Shown piece by piece: positions 12,589-21,555 of a DNA stretch of 64,000 nt. Under the pieces are notes generated by a model. It saw only the letters and a list, made by a program, of their open reading frames with translations, was not told the origin of the DNA and made no database searches. Origin of the DNA: Pseudarthrobacter sulfonivorans (GTDB lineage: Bacteria; Actinomycetota; Actinomycetes; Actinomycetales; Micrococcaceae); NCBI RefSeq assembly GCF_001484605.1, contig NZ_CP013747.1:4030001-4094000 (forward strand), given 5' to 3'. Each line of letters opens with the position of its first letter. Within the stretch, counting starts at the first letter, position 1. Made by a program: the position numbers and the translations under genes.

Positions 12589-14238
12589 TCATGGAAGCAG
12601 AGACGACGATGCGGGAACCTTGTCCCGGGCTTTGTCATTTGCCACTTTGCGGTCACGGAGGACTATTCTGGCCAGCTGGAACCCGCGGAGCTTGACCGTC
12701 ACGAGCGTTTGCCCCGGATACAGATAACGGAACAAAACCTCCATGCCCACCATGGCGGCACCAAGGTAGAGCACAGTCAAGAAGAACCAGCCGAGCGGTG
12801 GCTGCCAGTCCGGGGACGAGAACAGGGTCTGCCAGTTTGCCAGCTCACTGATTCCCACAACATAGCGCCGAAGGACATACACGAATGCCAACGTGTGGCA
12901 TGCACCTACAAGCCAGAAAATGATCCTCGCTGCTTTGACGGCCATGCCTTTGTTTGCGAAACGCAGCCGCCTTAGCCCAAGCCCGACCGTGATGAACAGG
13001 ACGACCACCAAGGGGAGAGTGTATCGGCCCTGCCAGATGAACCCCATGGAGCGCCACAAGACAGTTTGAAGAAGCGCCGGCACAACATACAGCATGGCCA
13101 GGGACACCCAGTATCCCGTCCAGCTCCGCAGCGGCCGGATGCAGAAAGGGGCAACGAGCGCCGCCATCATCAGGGCGCTCCACACGAGCATCACGAGTTC
13201 CGGGACGGGCGTATCCAGCCAGCCCATGACCCCGATGTACTGGGGGAAGAAGTCGTACGTCCGGTCCAACATGATCAAGAATCCCCGGTAGAGCGGGGCA
13301 TCAGGGTGCGGACTGGCGATGCCGTCGGGAGCCACGCCCACATTTGCCGGGCCATTGGAGGCGATCCAGGTCCAGAGGAGGCCCAAAAGCGTTCCCGGTA
13401 CGGTAAGCCCGACGGCAATGAGGACACGCTTGTCTGCGAATACCTGGAGGGTGCGACGGAGTTTGAACGAGCAGACTCCAGCCACGAGTGCGCATAGGAG
13501 CCACACCAGGGAGATCTGGCGCGCATTGGCCAAAACCACAGTGGACGCGGCAACTGTCGCCAGAGCTGGAATAACGAGCTTGGTATTCCGCCAGTTGTCC
13601 AGCACCACTACAAACCCGGAGAAAGCAGCCATGGTGGCGGCAATCTCCATTGAATTCGGGTTGATGCCGCCACCAAGGAACAGGACCATGGGCGTCATGG
13701 CGATCGCAGCCAACAGCACGGCAAACTGGGGCCGTCGCAGCTCTGTCAGGGCCGTGAATCCCGCAGCAAAGAAAACGGCGCAGAACAGGGCGCTGATCAG
13801 CCTCATTGCGTAGATTGCTGGCGCGCCGGACATAATCAGGGTGGGAAGCCCCACCAGCCAGTAGTACATGGGGTTGTAGGACGCGGCCGAGGTAACGCCG
13901 ATGTTCGTGTAGGTGTCGTCTGCGTAGACCAGCGGAGCGCAATCTGCCGCCTGCCCGCGATTGAATTTGTAGCACCCCTGACCATGGAGGTTGGCGATAT
14001 AGTCTGGAACCTTGACGTGGACACCGTGGCCGAAGGAAGTTCCTTCCTCAACCAGAACCTGGCCACGCACAACTGCGGCAGCCTTAATAGTGTGCGCCGG
14101 CTCATCAGGGAAGCCCATCAGAGGCGTCGCAGCGGACCACAAGCCTAAGAGCACGGCGAACAATCCGGTCAGAACGGCGAACGTCCGCAGTGGTCTTGGA
14201 ATTGATCGGCCCTTTGTGGGCCGACTGCTGATGCTCAT
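12589..14238 (-). CDS. DUF2142 family polytopic membrane protein
   Basis: This 549-residue protein has about a dozen hydrophobic segments and the layout of GT-C-type membrane glycosyltransferases. The first extracytoplasmic loop carries GFPDEPAHTIKA, where the acidic pair before a histidine resembles the catalytic aspartate loop of GT-C enzymes. A cysteine pair follows in the GQGCYKFNRGQAADCAPLVYADD loop region. DUF2142 proteins commonly occur in polysaccharide loci. The ATG at 14238 overlaps the stop of the upstream PstS-like gene (ATGA), so the two are translationally coupled. It is the last gene of the minus-strand glycan operon. A glycosyl-transfer role is inferred from fold and context only. 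Confidence 0.75.
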   Translation of the reverse strand: MSISSRPTKGRSIPRPLRTFAVLTGLFAVLLGLWSAATPLMGFPDEPAHTIKAAAVVRGQVLVEEGTSFGHGVHVKVPDYIANLHGQGCYKFNRGQAADCAPLVYADDTYTNIGVTSAASYNPMYYWLVGLPTLIMSGAPAIYAMRLISALFCAVFFAAGFTALTELRRPQFAVLLAAIAMTPMVLFLGGGINPNSMEIAATMAAFSGFVVVLDNWRNTKLVIPALATVAASTVVLANARQISLVWLLCALVAGVCSFKLRRTLQVFADKRVLIAVGLTVPGTLLGLLWTWIASNGPANVGVAPDGIASPHPDAPLYRGFLIMLDRTYDFFPQYIGVMGWLDTPVPELVMLVWSALMMAALVAPFCIRPLRSWTGYWVSLAMLYVVPALLQTVLWRSMGFIWQGRYTLPLVVVLFITVGLGLRRLRFANKGMAVKAARIIFWLVGACHTLAFVYVLRRYVVGISELANWQTLFSSPDWQPPLGWFFLTVLYLGAAMVGMEVLFRYLYPGQTLVTVKLRGFQLARIVLRDRKVANDKARDKVPASSSLLP

Positions 14239-15305
14239 CGCGCGTCTCCGATTGTGCGTACGAGCGCCAGGCCCTCACTGATGGCCTTCTTGCTCGGTGA
14301 CATAACAAAGGAATAAGAATTGGCGTCCTTTTGAGCCTTCTCGCCGAGAAGCGCCTCGCCAAAGGACCGGGTGAGGCGGTTGAGGGGTTCCTCGACGTAC
14401 TGCTGGCAGACATTGACGTAGATCACGGTCGCCAATCCATAGCCTGCGCGGTCGTCCAGGGCTTGGACAACAGAGCGCGGCGTCGTCGTTACCTGGCCTG
14501 CGGCGACTGCATTCACCACTGACGCTGCGTCCATCTTCCGTGCCTGCCCGTCAAACACCAGTTGAGTGGCGACGAAGCGGTTACCGATGATGCCTCCATC
14601 AAGTACCGCCAGGCCGCCGTCAGTGTCGTCCAGCTTGTTTGCGAGGTCTCGTGGCTGCGAACCGGTGAGTCCCTTCACATCCTTTGGCCAGCGGTCCGGC
14701 TGGAGAGGATTCCAAGACACTCCGGGTGAGTTAGCCAGATAGGTGTTGACAGCGCGAGTTGTTTCCGAGGGGCCCTCTTCGGCCATTACTTTGATCTCGA
14801 CGTCTGGCAGGGGCTGTTCAGCGTTCAATGCAGCGATCTTCGGATCGTTCCAGCGTTCTACGTCTCCCCGCAGAATCGCTGCCAGCGTTGGGGCATCCAG
14901 CACAAGGTCGTTGATTCCGTCGACTTTGATGGCGACTCCGACCGGCAGGACACCGGCTGCGATGGAAAGTGCACCCGCCGAAGTGCAAAGTCCGGAAATC
15001 GCCGCTTTTTCGGCGTCGGACAGAGAGCTTCCGCTCGCCGTAAAATGGGCCTGGCCATCACTGAAGGCCTTCAATCCAGCGCCGGCACCATCGGGGGAGT
15101 AGCTGACAGACGCGCCTTTGACCTGGCTGCTCCACGAGACACTCCAGGCGCTGACGGCACCTTGCGCAGATTGGCCACCGATGCCGGTGAGGGCGCCTTG
15201 AACCATGCCTTCAGGAGAATGCGAGCACGCTGACAGGGAGAGCATCCCTGTCAAGGTGGCCGCAACGCAGAGCCTGACACTTCGCCTAGAAACAGAAATC
15301 ACCAC
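14235..15305 (-). CDS. PstS-like substrate-binding lipoprotein
   Basis: This 356-residue exported lipoprotein has a basic N-terminus, a hydrophobic core and the lipobox LSAC near residue 27. The body matches the phosphate-binding (PstS) fold: GAGAGLKAF, FTASGSSLSD, a GIND-DAPTLAAILRGDVERWNDPKI segment and KVMAEEGPSETTRAVNTYL. In true PstS proteins the second motif is usually a GSD type that contacts phosphate. Here it is altered, so the ligand may differ. No pstC, pstA or pstB gene is adjacent. Instead the gene overlaps the DUF2142 membrane protein by four bases inside a glycan operon. Tandem GTG codons sit directly behind GGAG, so the exact start is uncertain by one codon. Confidence 0.78.
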   Translation of the reverse strand: MVISVSRRSVRLCVAATLTGMLSLSACSHSPEGMVQGALTGIGGQSAQGAVSAWSVSWSSQVKGASVSYSPDGAGAGLKAFSDGQAHFTASGSSLSDAEKAAISGLCTSAGALSIAAGVLPVGVAIKVDGINDLVLDAPTLAAILRGDVERWNDPKIAALNAEQPLPDVEIKVMAEEGPSETTRAVNTYLANSPGVSWNPLQPDRWPKDVKGLTGSQPRDLANKLDDTDGGLAVLDGGIIGNRFVATQLVFDGQARKMDAASVVNAVAAGQVTTTPRSVVQALDDRAGYGLATVIYVNVCQQYVEEPLNRLTRSFGEALLGEKAQKDANSYSFVMSPSKKAISEGLALVRTIGDAR

Positions 15306-15373
15306 TCCAGCCTAGTGGCACAGTGCCGCAACGGCTGACACGTGGCACGCAGCCGTAGCGCGTCCTACTCCAA

Positions 15374-17347
15374 TTATCCGCACGAGGTAATCCGGTAAAG
15401 CTTGGCATCGGGTCCTTCCGAATCCAACAATTCGAAGCCGGCGGTATTGCCAATGTCGGTAACACCGGGGAAATCATTGGATCCGGCCAGATCAAGCATG
15501 TAAGCGCTACCGAAGTCCAATACGAACTCCACCTTCGTGTGACGGAGGGCATCGCACACTTCAGTATCAGCGGGCTCAAACTTCAGCCGTTTGTCGATGA
15601 GCTCACGAATTGGGTCGATGCCGGCGAAAAGGTGTGGCGTCAACACTCGACGCCCGGCATAGGCGTAAGCTAGCGAACTCCCGTTCCACGGGTTGTCAGC
15701 AATGACGGAGTCAGGCGGAACGTGATCAGCAACACGCGCGAGCAGAGCGCGCTCGTCCTGGGTCAGCATTTCCGATTGCGCGTCGAACCGATAAACCGTC
15801 GAGGCCCCGGAAACATAGTGCGATGTAGGGCCCACGAAAGTGGCGAGAACCGTCACCACCAGGACGACTGATGCCGCTGCCACGAATTGACCTCGTCCAC
15901 GGACGATGGCAAGGCGTTGTTCAAGTGCGGAAGTGGTCCGGGTGGCCGCCCGGGACCTGCGCCATAGATCCCAAAGGTGAAGCCCGCCCACCACCGCAAT
16001 TGGGGTGGTGAACAAGGGCAGCAGGGCCGCCAACCGATAAGTGTCTTGGTACCACGTGCCGACGATGGCGTCGCGAATGAAGCCTGTGGGGGCCGCTGCG
16101 GCGACTATGTACAGTGCAGCAACGGCACCATAGCAAGCGGCAAGCAAAAGGTGTTTGCGGTAGCGGACCACAACATATAGGCCGCTGACGGAAAGAACAG
16201 ACACGACGACGGCGGGAATCGCCAGCTGCATCGGGCTTACGGTCAGGATTTCCCCTATGGCCGCGCCGGGCTTCACTGTTGGTCCCCAATTGTCGTAGTG
16301 TGCCGGCCGAAGTTTCAGCCAGGAAACGGCTGCCAGGCCGAGCACGAAGACCGTGGTCAGCGCGAACAGGCCCTGCCGGAGGTTCGGCGTCCGCCAAGGG
16401 GCCAGGCGCCGTGCCCGTTGCCACCACAGGAAGAGCAGGACGGGGGTGGAGATGGCAAGAAGGGTATTGATGGAACTCGTGTGGGCAAATGCAAGTCCTC
16501 CTATGGCGAGGGCGAGTGAGGCGGCTCCGGCGCCCCGGCTTCCACTGTGGCTCCGGCCCACACCGCATAGAGCGAACACTGCCGTCATTGCGGCAGGCAA
16601 CATGCTGACCGCCAACGCGTATGGAAACAGAGGGCCCCAGACAATCATCAGGTAGGGGAACGCCACCTGGGCGCTGGCGACGATTGACACCAGGATTAGT
16701 GCTGCCGGGCGCCGGGAAATGACAGACCCGACGAGAAACAGGCACGACGCGGGCCAAATGACTGCAGCGGTAACCAGGTTCAGGGCATTCTGTGCAGTCG
16801 GGATGTCAATGCCTGTTAACTGCACAAGAAGGGCTGCGATGGAATGCCAGGCCGCGGGGTATACAGCATCCAGACCAGAAACTCCCTGGAGCGACGCCAG
16901 CGTCAACGACGAAGCGTTCCCGGTATCAAGGATGAAACGGACCGCGTTGAGGTGGAACACGTTGTCGAATACCTGGGCCGGGTTGACCGGGGAACCAACC
17001 AACTGCGTGAACCGCCACGTAACACAGGCCACTGCGATGATCACGGCAAGGTAGGGCAGCAACCCCCGCCATGAAGCCTTTGCCACCGGCCACTCGACTC
17101 CGCGTGTCATGAGGAGGGCTAATCCGGCCAGCACTGCGCAAATGGCGAGGTACGGAACGATGTTCCAAGGCACGCCCAGGACGTCCGCAATCGTTCCGGC
17201 GAGGCCGGCGGCTGCCGTCGAGTGCAGCGGCGCCATGCCAATCACAGGACCCAGCCTGAATTTCAGGCACGCGGCTATGGCCGCACCGGGCACATACATC
17301 AACAGCACAGCCAGTAGGACAACCGGCAGGAAGCCGAGCCACGTCAT
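15374..17347 (-). CDS. DUF6541-type polytopic membrane protein, probable GT-C glycosyltransferase
   Basis: This 657-residue protein has roughly 13 membrane segments over residues 1-500 and a soluble C-terminal domain (about 520-657). That domain contains the ADNPWNGSSLAYAYAGRR segment and ends in a short strand-rich stretch. This is the usual plan of GT-C enzymes that take sugars from lipid-phosphate donors. It matches what I recall as the DUF6541 family of actinobacteria, known only from sequence. Its ATG overlaps the stop of the upstream flippase gene by four bases, and a PstS-like gene follows after 68 bases. A role in assembling the locus glycan on the outer face of the membrane is inferred. 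Confidence 0.68.
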   Translation of the reverse strand: MTWLGFLPVVLLAVLLMYVPGAAIAACLKFRLGPVIGMAPLHSTAAAGLAGTIADVLGVPWNIVPYLAICAVLAGLALLMTRGVEWPVAKASWRGLLPYLAVIIAVACVTWRFTQLVGSPVNPAQVFDNVFHLNAVRFILDTGNASSLTLASLQGVSGLDAVYPAAWHSIAALLVQLTGIDIPTAQNALNLVTAAVIWPASCLFLVGSVISRRPAALILVSIVASAQVAFPYLMIVWGPLFPYALAVSMLPAAMTAVFALCGVGRSHSGSRGAGAASLALAIGGLAFAHTSSINTLLAISTPVLLFLWWQRARRLAPWRTPNLRQGLFALTTVFVLGLAAVSWLKLRPAHYDNWGPTVKPGAAIGEILTVSPMQLAIPAVVVSVLSVSGLYVVVRYRKHLLLAACYGAVAALYIVAAAAPTGFIRDAIVGTWYQDTYRLAALLPLFTTPIAVVGGLHLWDLWRRSRAATRTTSALEQRLAIVRGRGQFVAAASVVLVVTVLATFVGPTSHYVSGASTVYRFDAQSEMLTQDERALLARVADHVPPDSVIADNPWNGSSLAYAYAGRRVLTPHLFAGIDPIRELIDKRLKFEPADTEVCDALRHTKVEFVLDFGSAYMLDLAGSNDFPGVTDIGNTAGFELLDSEGPDAKLYRITSCG

Positions 17348-18576
17348 GAAGCCGCCTGCTTCGACGCGGTGTTTGTGTCGGGGTCCTTGAGTAGGCGCAG
17401 GACGACCAGCATCTGGATAGCGGTGACAACGATTTCACCAAGGGCGAGTCCGAGGGCGCCGCCTGGGCCGCCCATCAAGTCGGCCAGAACGATCATGGCA
17501 GGGACGCCCACGACGGCACCGGCAATAGTGCTGGTCAGTACCGTCCGCATGCGTTTTGCAGGGACCAGCCAGTGCGCACCAGTCGAACTGGTTACACAGA
17601 CCAAGAGAAATGACAGCCCGAACCAGAAGCAGGTCCAGAAATCTGCGGCCAGCGCCTCACTGAAAAGCAGCGCCGTTGCCCAAGGACCGGCAACAGCGAG
17701 CAACAGCCAGCCCACCAGTCCAAGTCCGGACAGGGCAACCAGCGAGTATTTCCGGCGGCGGGCATGGTCGCCTGCAAAGTCACTGACCCAGCCCTGCAGG
17801 CTGTTTCCAAGCGCTGCCGTGGCCAGCAGCCCGATTCGGTATAGCTTTTCTGCCGAGACAAACGCTGCCAACCCGCCGGAGGCAGCCATGAACTGGACGA
17901 TGATGATAGGCGTTGAAGCATAGGATCCAGCCGCCAGAGTGATGCCTGCGCCGGCACGAAGAGCCCAAATCTCGCGGATAATCCGGCCGAAGGAAAGGTC
18001 CTGGAAATCGCCTTTGTGTGCATGATGCGCATTGAAGAGCAACGTCCCGGCAAGACCCAACACCAACAAAGCTGCTGGGTAGATGATTGTCTGTCCGGTG
18101 GTCAAGAGAATGGGGATTACACCCAAAGTTGCGACCATTCGGGGTACGACGTCGTACTTGGCGATCCTGCCGGGGTGGCCGGTCGCGATGCAGTACCAGG
18201 CGGGCGTTAGGCCGGAAGCCGCCTGGGCGCAGGCCATGAGGAAGGCCAGCCAGAAGTTGGCAGGGTCCCCGGCGAGGCCCAAGGCAACAAACATGAGGGG
18301 GATAGTACCGAGGAACATCAGTGAACGTGTTGCAAAACTCACGGCGTAATGACGGCGCCGGACAGTCTCATCCGCAGAGGATGCGACGGCTGCTGGCCCG
18401 GTGAGGGACCATCCAAGACCGACGACGATCGCGGCGATGGCCCCGATGGCTTGGCCGAGCGCAAGTGAAGTCCATACCGGCGCCCCGCCGACCCTTGCAA
18501 CTATCGGAAGCAGGATGAAGGATGCCAGCGAAGATAGGAGCGGTAATCCCGCAAACGCGGCAATCCTCTTGATCAT
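17344..18576 (-). CDS. Wzx-like polysaccharide flippase (MOP superfamily)
   Basis: This 410-residue protein has about twelve evenly spaced hydrophobic segments and the N-terminal pattern of oligosaccharide flippases (a short basic start, then FAGLPLLSSLASFILLPIVARVGG). The segment PAWYCIATGHPGRIAKYDVVPRM resembles the conserved PxWYxxxxG stretch of Wzx/RfbX proteins. It would move lipid-linked oligosaccharide across the membrane. It lies between a glycosyltransferase gene (33 bases upstream) and the DUF6541 gene (4-base overlap), a typical place for Wzx. No Wzy polymerase is obvious, though one of the two downstream polytopic proteins could fill that role. Confidence 0.82.
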   Translation of the reverse strand: MIKRIAAFAGLPLLSSLASFILLPIVARVGGAPVWTSLALGQAIGAIAAIVVGLGWSLTGPAAVASSADETVRRRHYAVSFATRSLMFLGTIPLMFVALGLAGDPANFWLAFLMACAQAASGLTPAWYCIATGHPGRIAKYDVVPRMVATLGVIPILLTTGQTIIYPAALLVLGLAGTLLFNAHHAHKGDFQDLSFGRIIREIWALRAGAGITLAAGSYASTPIIIVQFMAASGGLAAFVSAEKLYRIGLLATAALGNSLQGWVSDFAGDHARRRKYSLVALSGLGLVGWLLLAVAGPWATALLFSEALAADFWTCFWFGLSFLLVCVTSSTGAHWLVPAKRMRTVLTSTIAGAVVGVPAMIVLADLMGGPGGALGLALGEIVVTAIQMLVVLRLLKDPDTNTASKQAAS

Positions 18577-18609
18577 GCTGGGAAAACTCCGGGGTGGGCG
18601 CGCTGCATA

Positions 18610-19650
18610 CTACATGTAGTCATATGCGTCCTTGCCGAGTCGGTTATCGATGAAAATGTCGGTCACTTCCTTCCGGAAGCGCTCCCGTTCGGCCTTTATC
18701 GCAGAACGGTAGGCATCCTGCTTGCGGATCTCCTCCGAGAGGTTGTCCATCAGCCGGGGAAGCGCGGCGGCAGTAGCCGAAACTTCGTTGTCGTCCGGCA
18801 TGATTTTGTGCTCCCACGGAATCGGGACGTCAGCGAAGTATGCTCCCGAGCCGCGTCGCGCGACAACTGCTAAAGCTCCAGACAGTGCGGCTTCGCGGGG
18901 CATTCTGTCTTTCCCGGGGTGATGCCCGAGATCCAGATAGACACCGCATGTCTGCAGGGTGCTGACGACTTCTGAGCGCGTCATGCCCTGAATCGGCAAC
19001 CATTCAATTCCAGGATCGCAAACCTTCCTGACGGCGTCGATGATGTGGGCGCCCTTAGCCGGGTTATAGGTCACCAGCCGCGGGTTGCGTTTTGCTTCAT
19101 TTGCTGGGCCGAATTCATCGTGGGGAGTGAAATCAGAAAGCAGTGAAGGGACGGTGTTCAGCCGGCTGGCAATAAATGACCACGCATATGAGGACTGCAC
19201 TAGATGCACGATGTCACGCCGCTGCCGCATCTGAAAGGGGGTGTCCCCGTGCTTCAGCATGCGCAGGAACGGCACCCATGTTTCGCGGATCTTTGTCGGC
19301 AGGCCGCCGGTGGTCCGCTGCCAGAGGCGTTCGCCCATGAAAGTCAGCGCATTGTCTATGCTCAGCCACCAAATCATTTTCTTGGCGTGTTTGTACGCGA
19401 ACACGTCTTCGATGAACGTCTCGGGCACCACTACGATGTTGCCCGCAGTGTCTTCGATCGTGTCGGCTTCCGGCGCGTCATAGATGGAGTACTGGGCGAC
19501 GCGGGGTGTAGCTGCGGTGGTGTAGTGGGGCACGAGATAGGCATCCTGCCCCAACTCCCGGAGTGTTGACACCAGCTGATGCAGTGCTTCGGGGCCTCCG
19601 GTGCGCAAACCGCGGTGGTAGAGGACAAATATCTTGCGTGCGTTGCTCAC
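18610..19650 (-). CDS. Putative GT-B fold glycosyltransferase
   Basis: This 346-residue soluble protein has an N-terminal Rossmann-like half with RTGGPEALHQLVSTLRELG, resembling the acceptor-domain glycine loop of GT-B enzymes. The C-terminal half contains YLDLGHHPGKDRMPREAALSGA, like the EX7E donor-site region of GT4 proteins. I could not assign a named family. The gene sits in the minus-strand glycan operon, 39 bases after a GT2 gene and 33 bases before the flippase gene, so a sugar-transfer role is likely. Donor and acceptor are unknown. Confidence 0.65.
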   Translation of the reverse strand: MSNARKIFVLYHRGLRTGGPEALHQLVSTLRELGQDAYLVPHYTTAATPRVAQYSIYDAPEADTIEDTAGNIVVVPETFIEDVFAYKHAKKMIWWLSIDNALTFMGERLWQRTTGGLPTKIRETWVPFLRMLKHGDTPFQMRQRRDIVHLVQSSYAWSFIASRLNTVPSLLSDFTPHDEFGPANEAKRNPRLVTYNPAKGAHIIDAVRKVCDPGIEWLPIQGMTRSEVVSTLQTCGVYLDLGHHPGKDRMPREAALSGALAVVARRGSGAYFADVPIPWEHKIMPDDNEVSATAAALPRLMDNLSEEIRKQDAYRSAIKAERERFRKEVTDIFIDNRLGKDAYDYM

Positions 19651-19689
19651 GGTATTCTCTCGATCTTCGATAGCTGATCTGGCGCGGTT

Positions 19690-20628
19690 TTAGCGCAAAC
19701 GGGCGGCAAGGGCGTCATCGATCTTACCCATGCGGCCGGTCCAGGCATCTTTTGCTCCCGCCATGGCCGCGATGAGGTGCTTTCGCCTGTTGGGACCGTA
19801 TACGAAGCGGACGATATGGCTTTGGACCTCCATGTACAAGCGACGAAGCACCCATGCCGGCTGTTTTCCGGCGAACCTGCGGGCCATGACCAAGGAATTC
19901 CGGGTGATGTAGTAAACACGGAACGGAGGGTGGTAATAAACGTTCAGCTTCTTCTGCCCTACGCGGACCCGCCAGCCAAAGATTTTCATGGGCCTGGCAT
20001 TACCTAGGCTGTGCTCGAGGTCGCAGCCGCGACCGGAGAGCGAACGGAAGCCGTGGTCGCGAAGCCGGGCGTTGAATTCAGTGTCTACGCAATCGATAAA
20101 GAAGTCTTCATCGAAGTAGCCCACGGCATCGAAGACTTCAGAACGGATCATGCTGCCGCTCGTCATGGGGTCGAAGACTTCCGGCTCACGCGTGCCTCCC
20201 AGCGTAGGAAGCGGTGCGTGATTGTGGGACTCGGCGCAGACCATGCCCAGAGTGTCAGGGTGATCAGAAGCATGGGCGGTCGCCAAGGCGGCGGTGATGT
20301 AATCCCCGGAGAAGCGGGAATCCTGGTCCATCGTGACGATCCACTCGGGATTCCAGCGTTTGCGTGCTTCCTGGATCCCGGTGTTGAGGGCCTTCGCGAT
20401 ACCGGAGTTTGTGTTCAGGCGGACGACGACTGCCCCTAGTTGCTCGAAAGCGGACATCGTGTCGGTGACGTCACGAGGGGAGCCGTCGTCGACGATGACA
20501 ACCCTGCTCACAAAGCGGAATAGCCACTTGATATTCTCGACGTTTTCCGGACCGGGATTGAACGCGGAGACAACAGCGCAGACCTCCGAGTTTTGCCGGA
20601 CCTTGTCCGACGATTCGCTGCCCGTCAT
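19690..20628 (-). CDS. GT2 family glycosyltransferase, rhamnosyltransferase-like
   Basis: This 312-residue GT-A enzyme has CAVVSAFNPGPENVENIKWL at the nucleotide-binding start, VVIVDDGS at about 48-55, NSGIAKALNTGI, and the metal-binding segment ITVMDQDSR-like WIVTMDQDSRFSG near 100. It resembles rhamnosyltransferases of the WbbL/RfbF group, which use dTDP-L-rhamnose. That fits the rml genes about 3 kb away. Its start overlaps the stop of the upstream GT2 gene by four bases. Donor specificity is inferred from similarity and context. Confidence 0.82.
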   Translation of the reverse strand: MTGSESSDKVRQNSEVCAVVSAFNPGPENVENIKWLFRFVSRVVIVDDGSPRDVTDTMSAFEQLGAVVVRLNTNSGIAKALNTGIQEARKRWNPEWIVTMDQDSRFSGDYITAALATAHASDHPDTLGMVCAESHNHAPLPTLGGTREPEVFDPMTSGSMIRSEVFDAVGYFDEDFFIDCVDTEFNARLRDHGFRSLSGRGCDLEHSLGNARPMKIFGWRVRVGQKKLNVYYHPPFRVYYITRNSLVMARRFAGKQPAWVLRRLYMEVQSHIVRFVYGPNRRKHLIAAMAGAKDAWTGRMGKIDDALAARLR

Positions 20629-21383
20629 GCTGCCCTTGCTGCCAGGCGTGCGCGCCGGACCGCTTCGAGGACATTTCGAACAAAAGCCACACGCGCGCGG
20701 ACGATTTTCGACGCCGAGCGGATTCCCCGCGGCGTGAGATTCTCACCGTGCAGGCGGTGACGAATAGTGTCTGCTTCGAGGTAGGTGATGGAACGGTTAA
20801 CGTTGCCGACCATGGCGATCCATTGGTCATGTGACTCCGCCATGTGCTGCGGGAAAGGCAGGATCTGGTTGAGAATCTTGTTGCGGACAGCCATTGCGCA
20901 CCCCCAGTGCAGGCGGTATCCGACGACGATTCCGATGAGGTTGCGCACGGAATGTTCGGAGTGCTCAGCCCGGAGGCGGATTTCGTGGAATGTTCCAAGT
21001 GGGCCGTCGAAGTGCTCGCAGTTGCTCGCGACCATGTCTTTGCCATCCATGGCAGAGATCATGGCCTCAACGCGGCCTGGGATCCAAACGTCGTCCTGAT
21101 CGGAGAGGAACACGAACTCCCCGCGGGCTTCGCCTAGCGCCCTTTCGAAGGTACGGACATACCCCGCATTGACGGCCGCCTGGATGATTCGGATGCGGTC
21201 ATCCTGGATGCCACGCACGATGTCCGCGGTGTGGTCGGTCGATTTGTCGTCCACCACAATCAGTTCGTCGTGGGTATCCAACTCCGAGATGATGGACTTG
21301 ATCTGTTCTTCGATGTGGGTGGCGCCGTTGTAGGCGGCCAGGCATACGCTCACACGTGGAGTCACGCCGGGGGTGGGGTCCAT
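20625..21383 (-). CDS. GT2 family glycosyltransferase
   Basis: This 252-residue GT-A enzyme has the motifs VSVCLAAYNGATHIEEQI, ELIVVDDKSTD, NAGYVRTFERAL and the DxD-type FLSDQDDVWIPGR. That pattern is common in rhamnosyl- and galactosyltransferases of O-antigen-like clusters. It is the first gene of the long minus-strand operon running to 12589. The 172 bases upstream are shared with a divergent GT2 gene and should hold both promoters. Specific donor unknown. Confidence 0.83.
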   Translation of the reverse strand: MDPTPGVTPRVSVCLAAYNGATHIEEQIKSIISELDTHDELIVVDDKSTDHTADIVRGIQDDRIRIIQAAVNAGYVRTFERALGEARGEFVFLSDQDDVWIPGRVEAMISAMDGKDMVASNCEHFDGPLGTFHEIRLRAEHSEHSVRNLIGIVVGYRLHWGCAMAVRNKILNQILPFPQHMAESHDQWIAMVGNVNRSITYLEADTIRHRLHGENLTPRGIRSASKIVRARVAFVRNVLEAVRRARLAARAA

Positions 21384-21555
21384 CAGGATTGCTTTCTGTT
21401 TAGGCCCCCGTTATGCGCCGGCGGGGCGGGGCCGGTCCTTCAGCAGTCTAGCAAGGCAGACGAATCGAACTGGAACGCGGGGGCGGTCAACTATAATCGA
21501 GGGGACTCAGCCGCCGAGTGCTTCGGGCGGAAACTACGGAAGGAACCTCAGGTCC

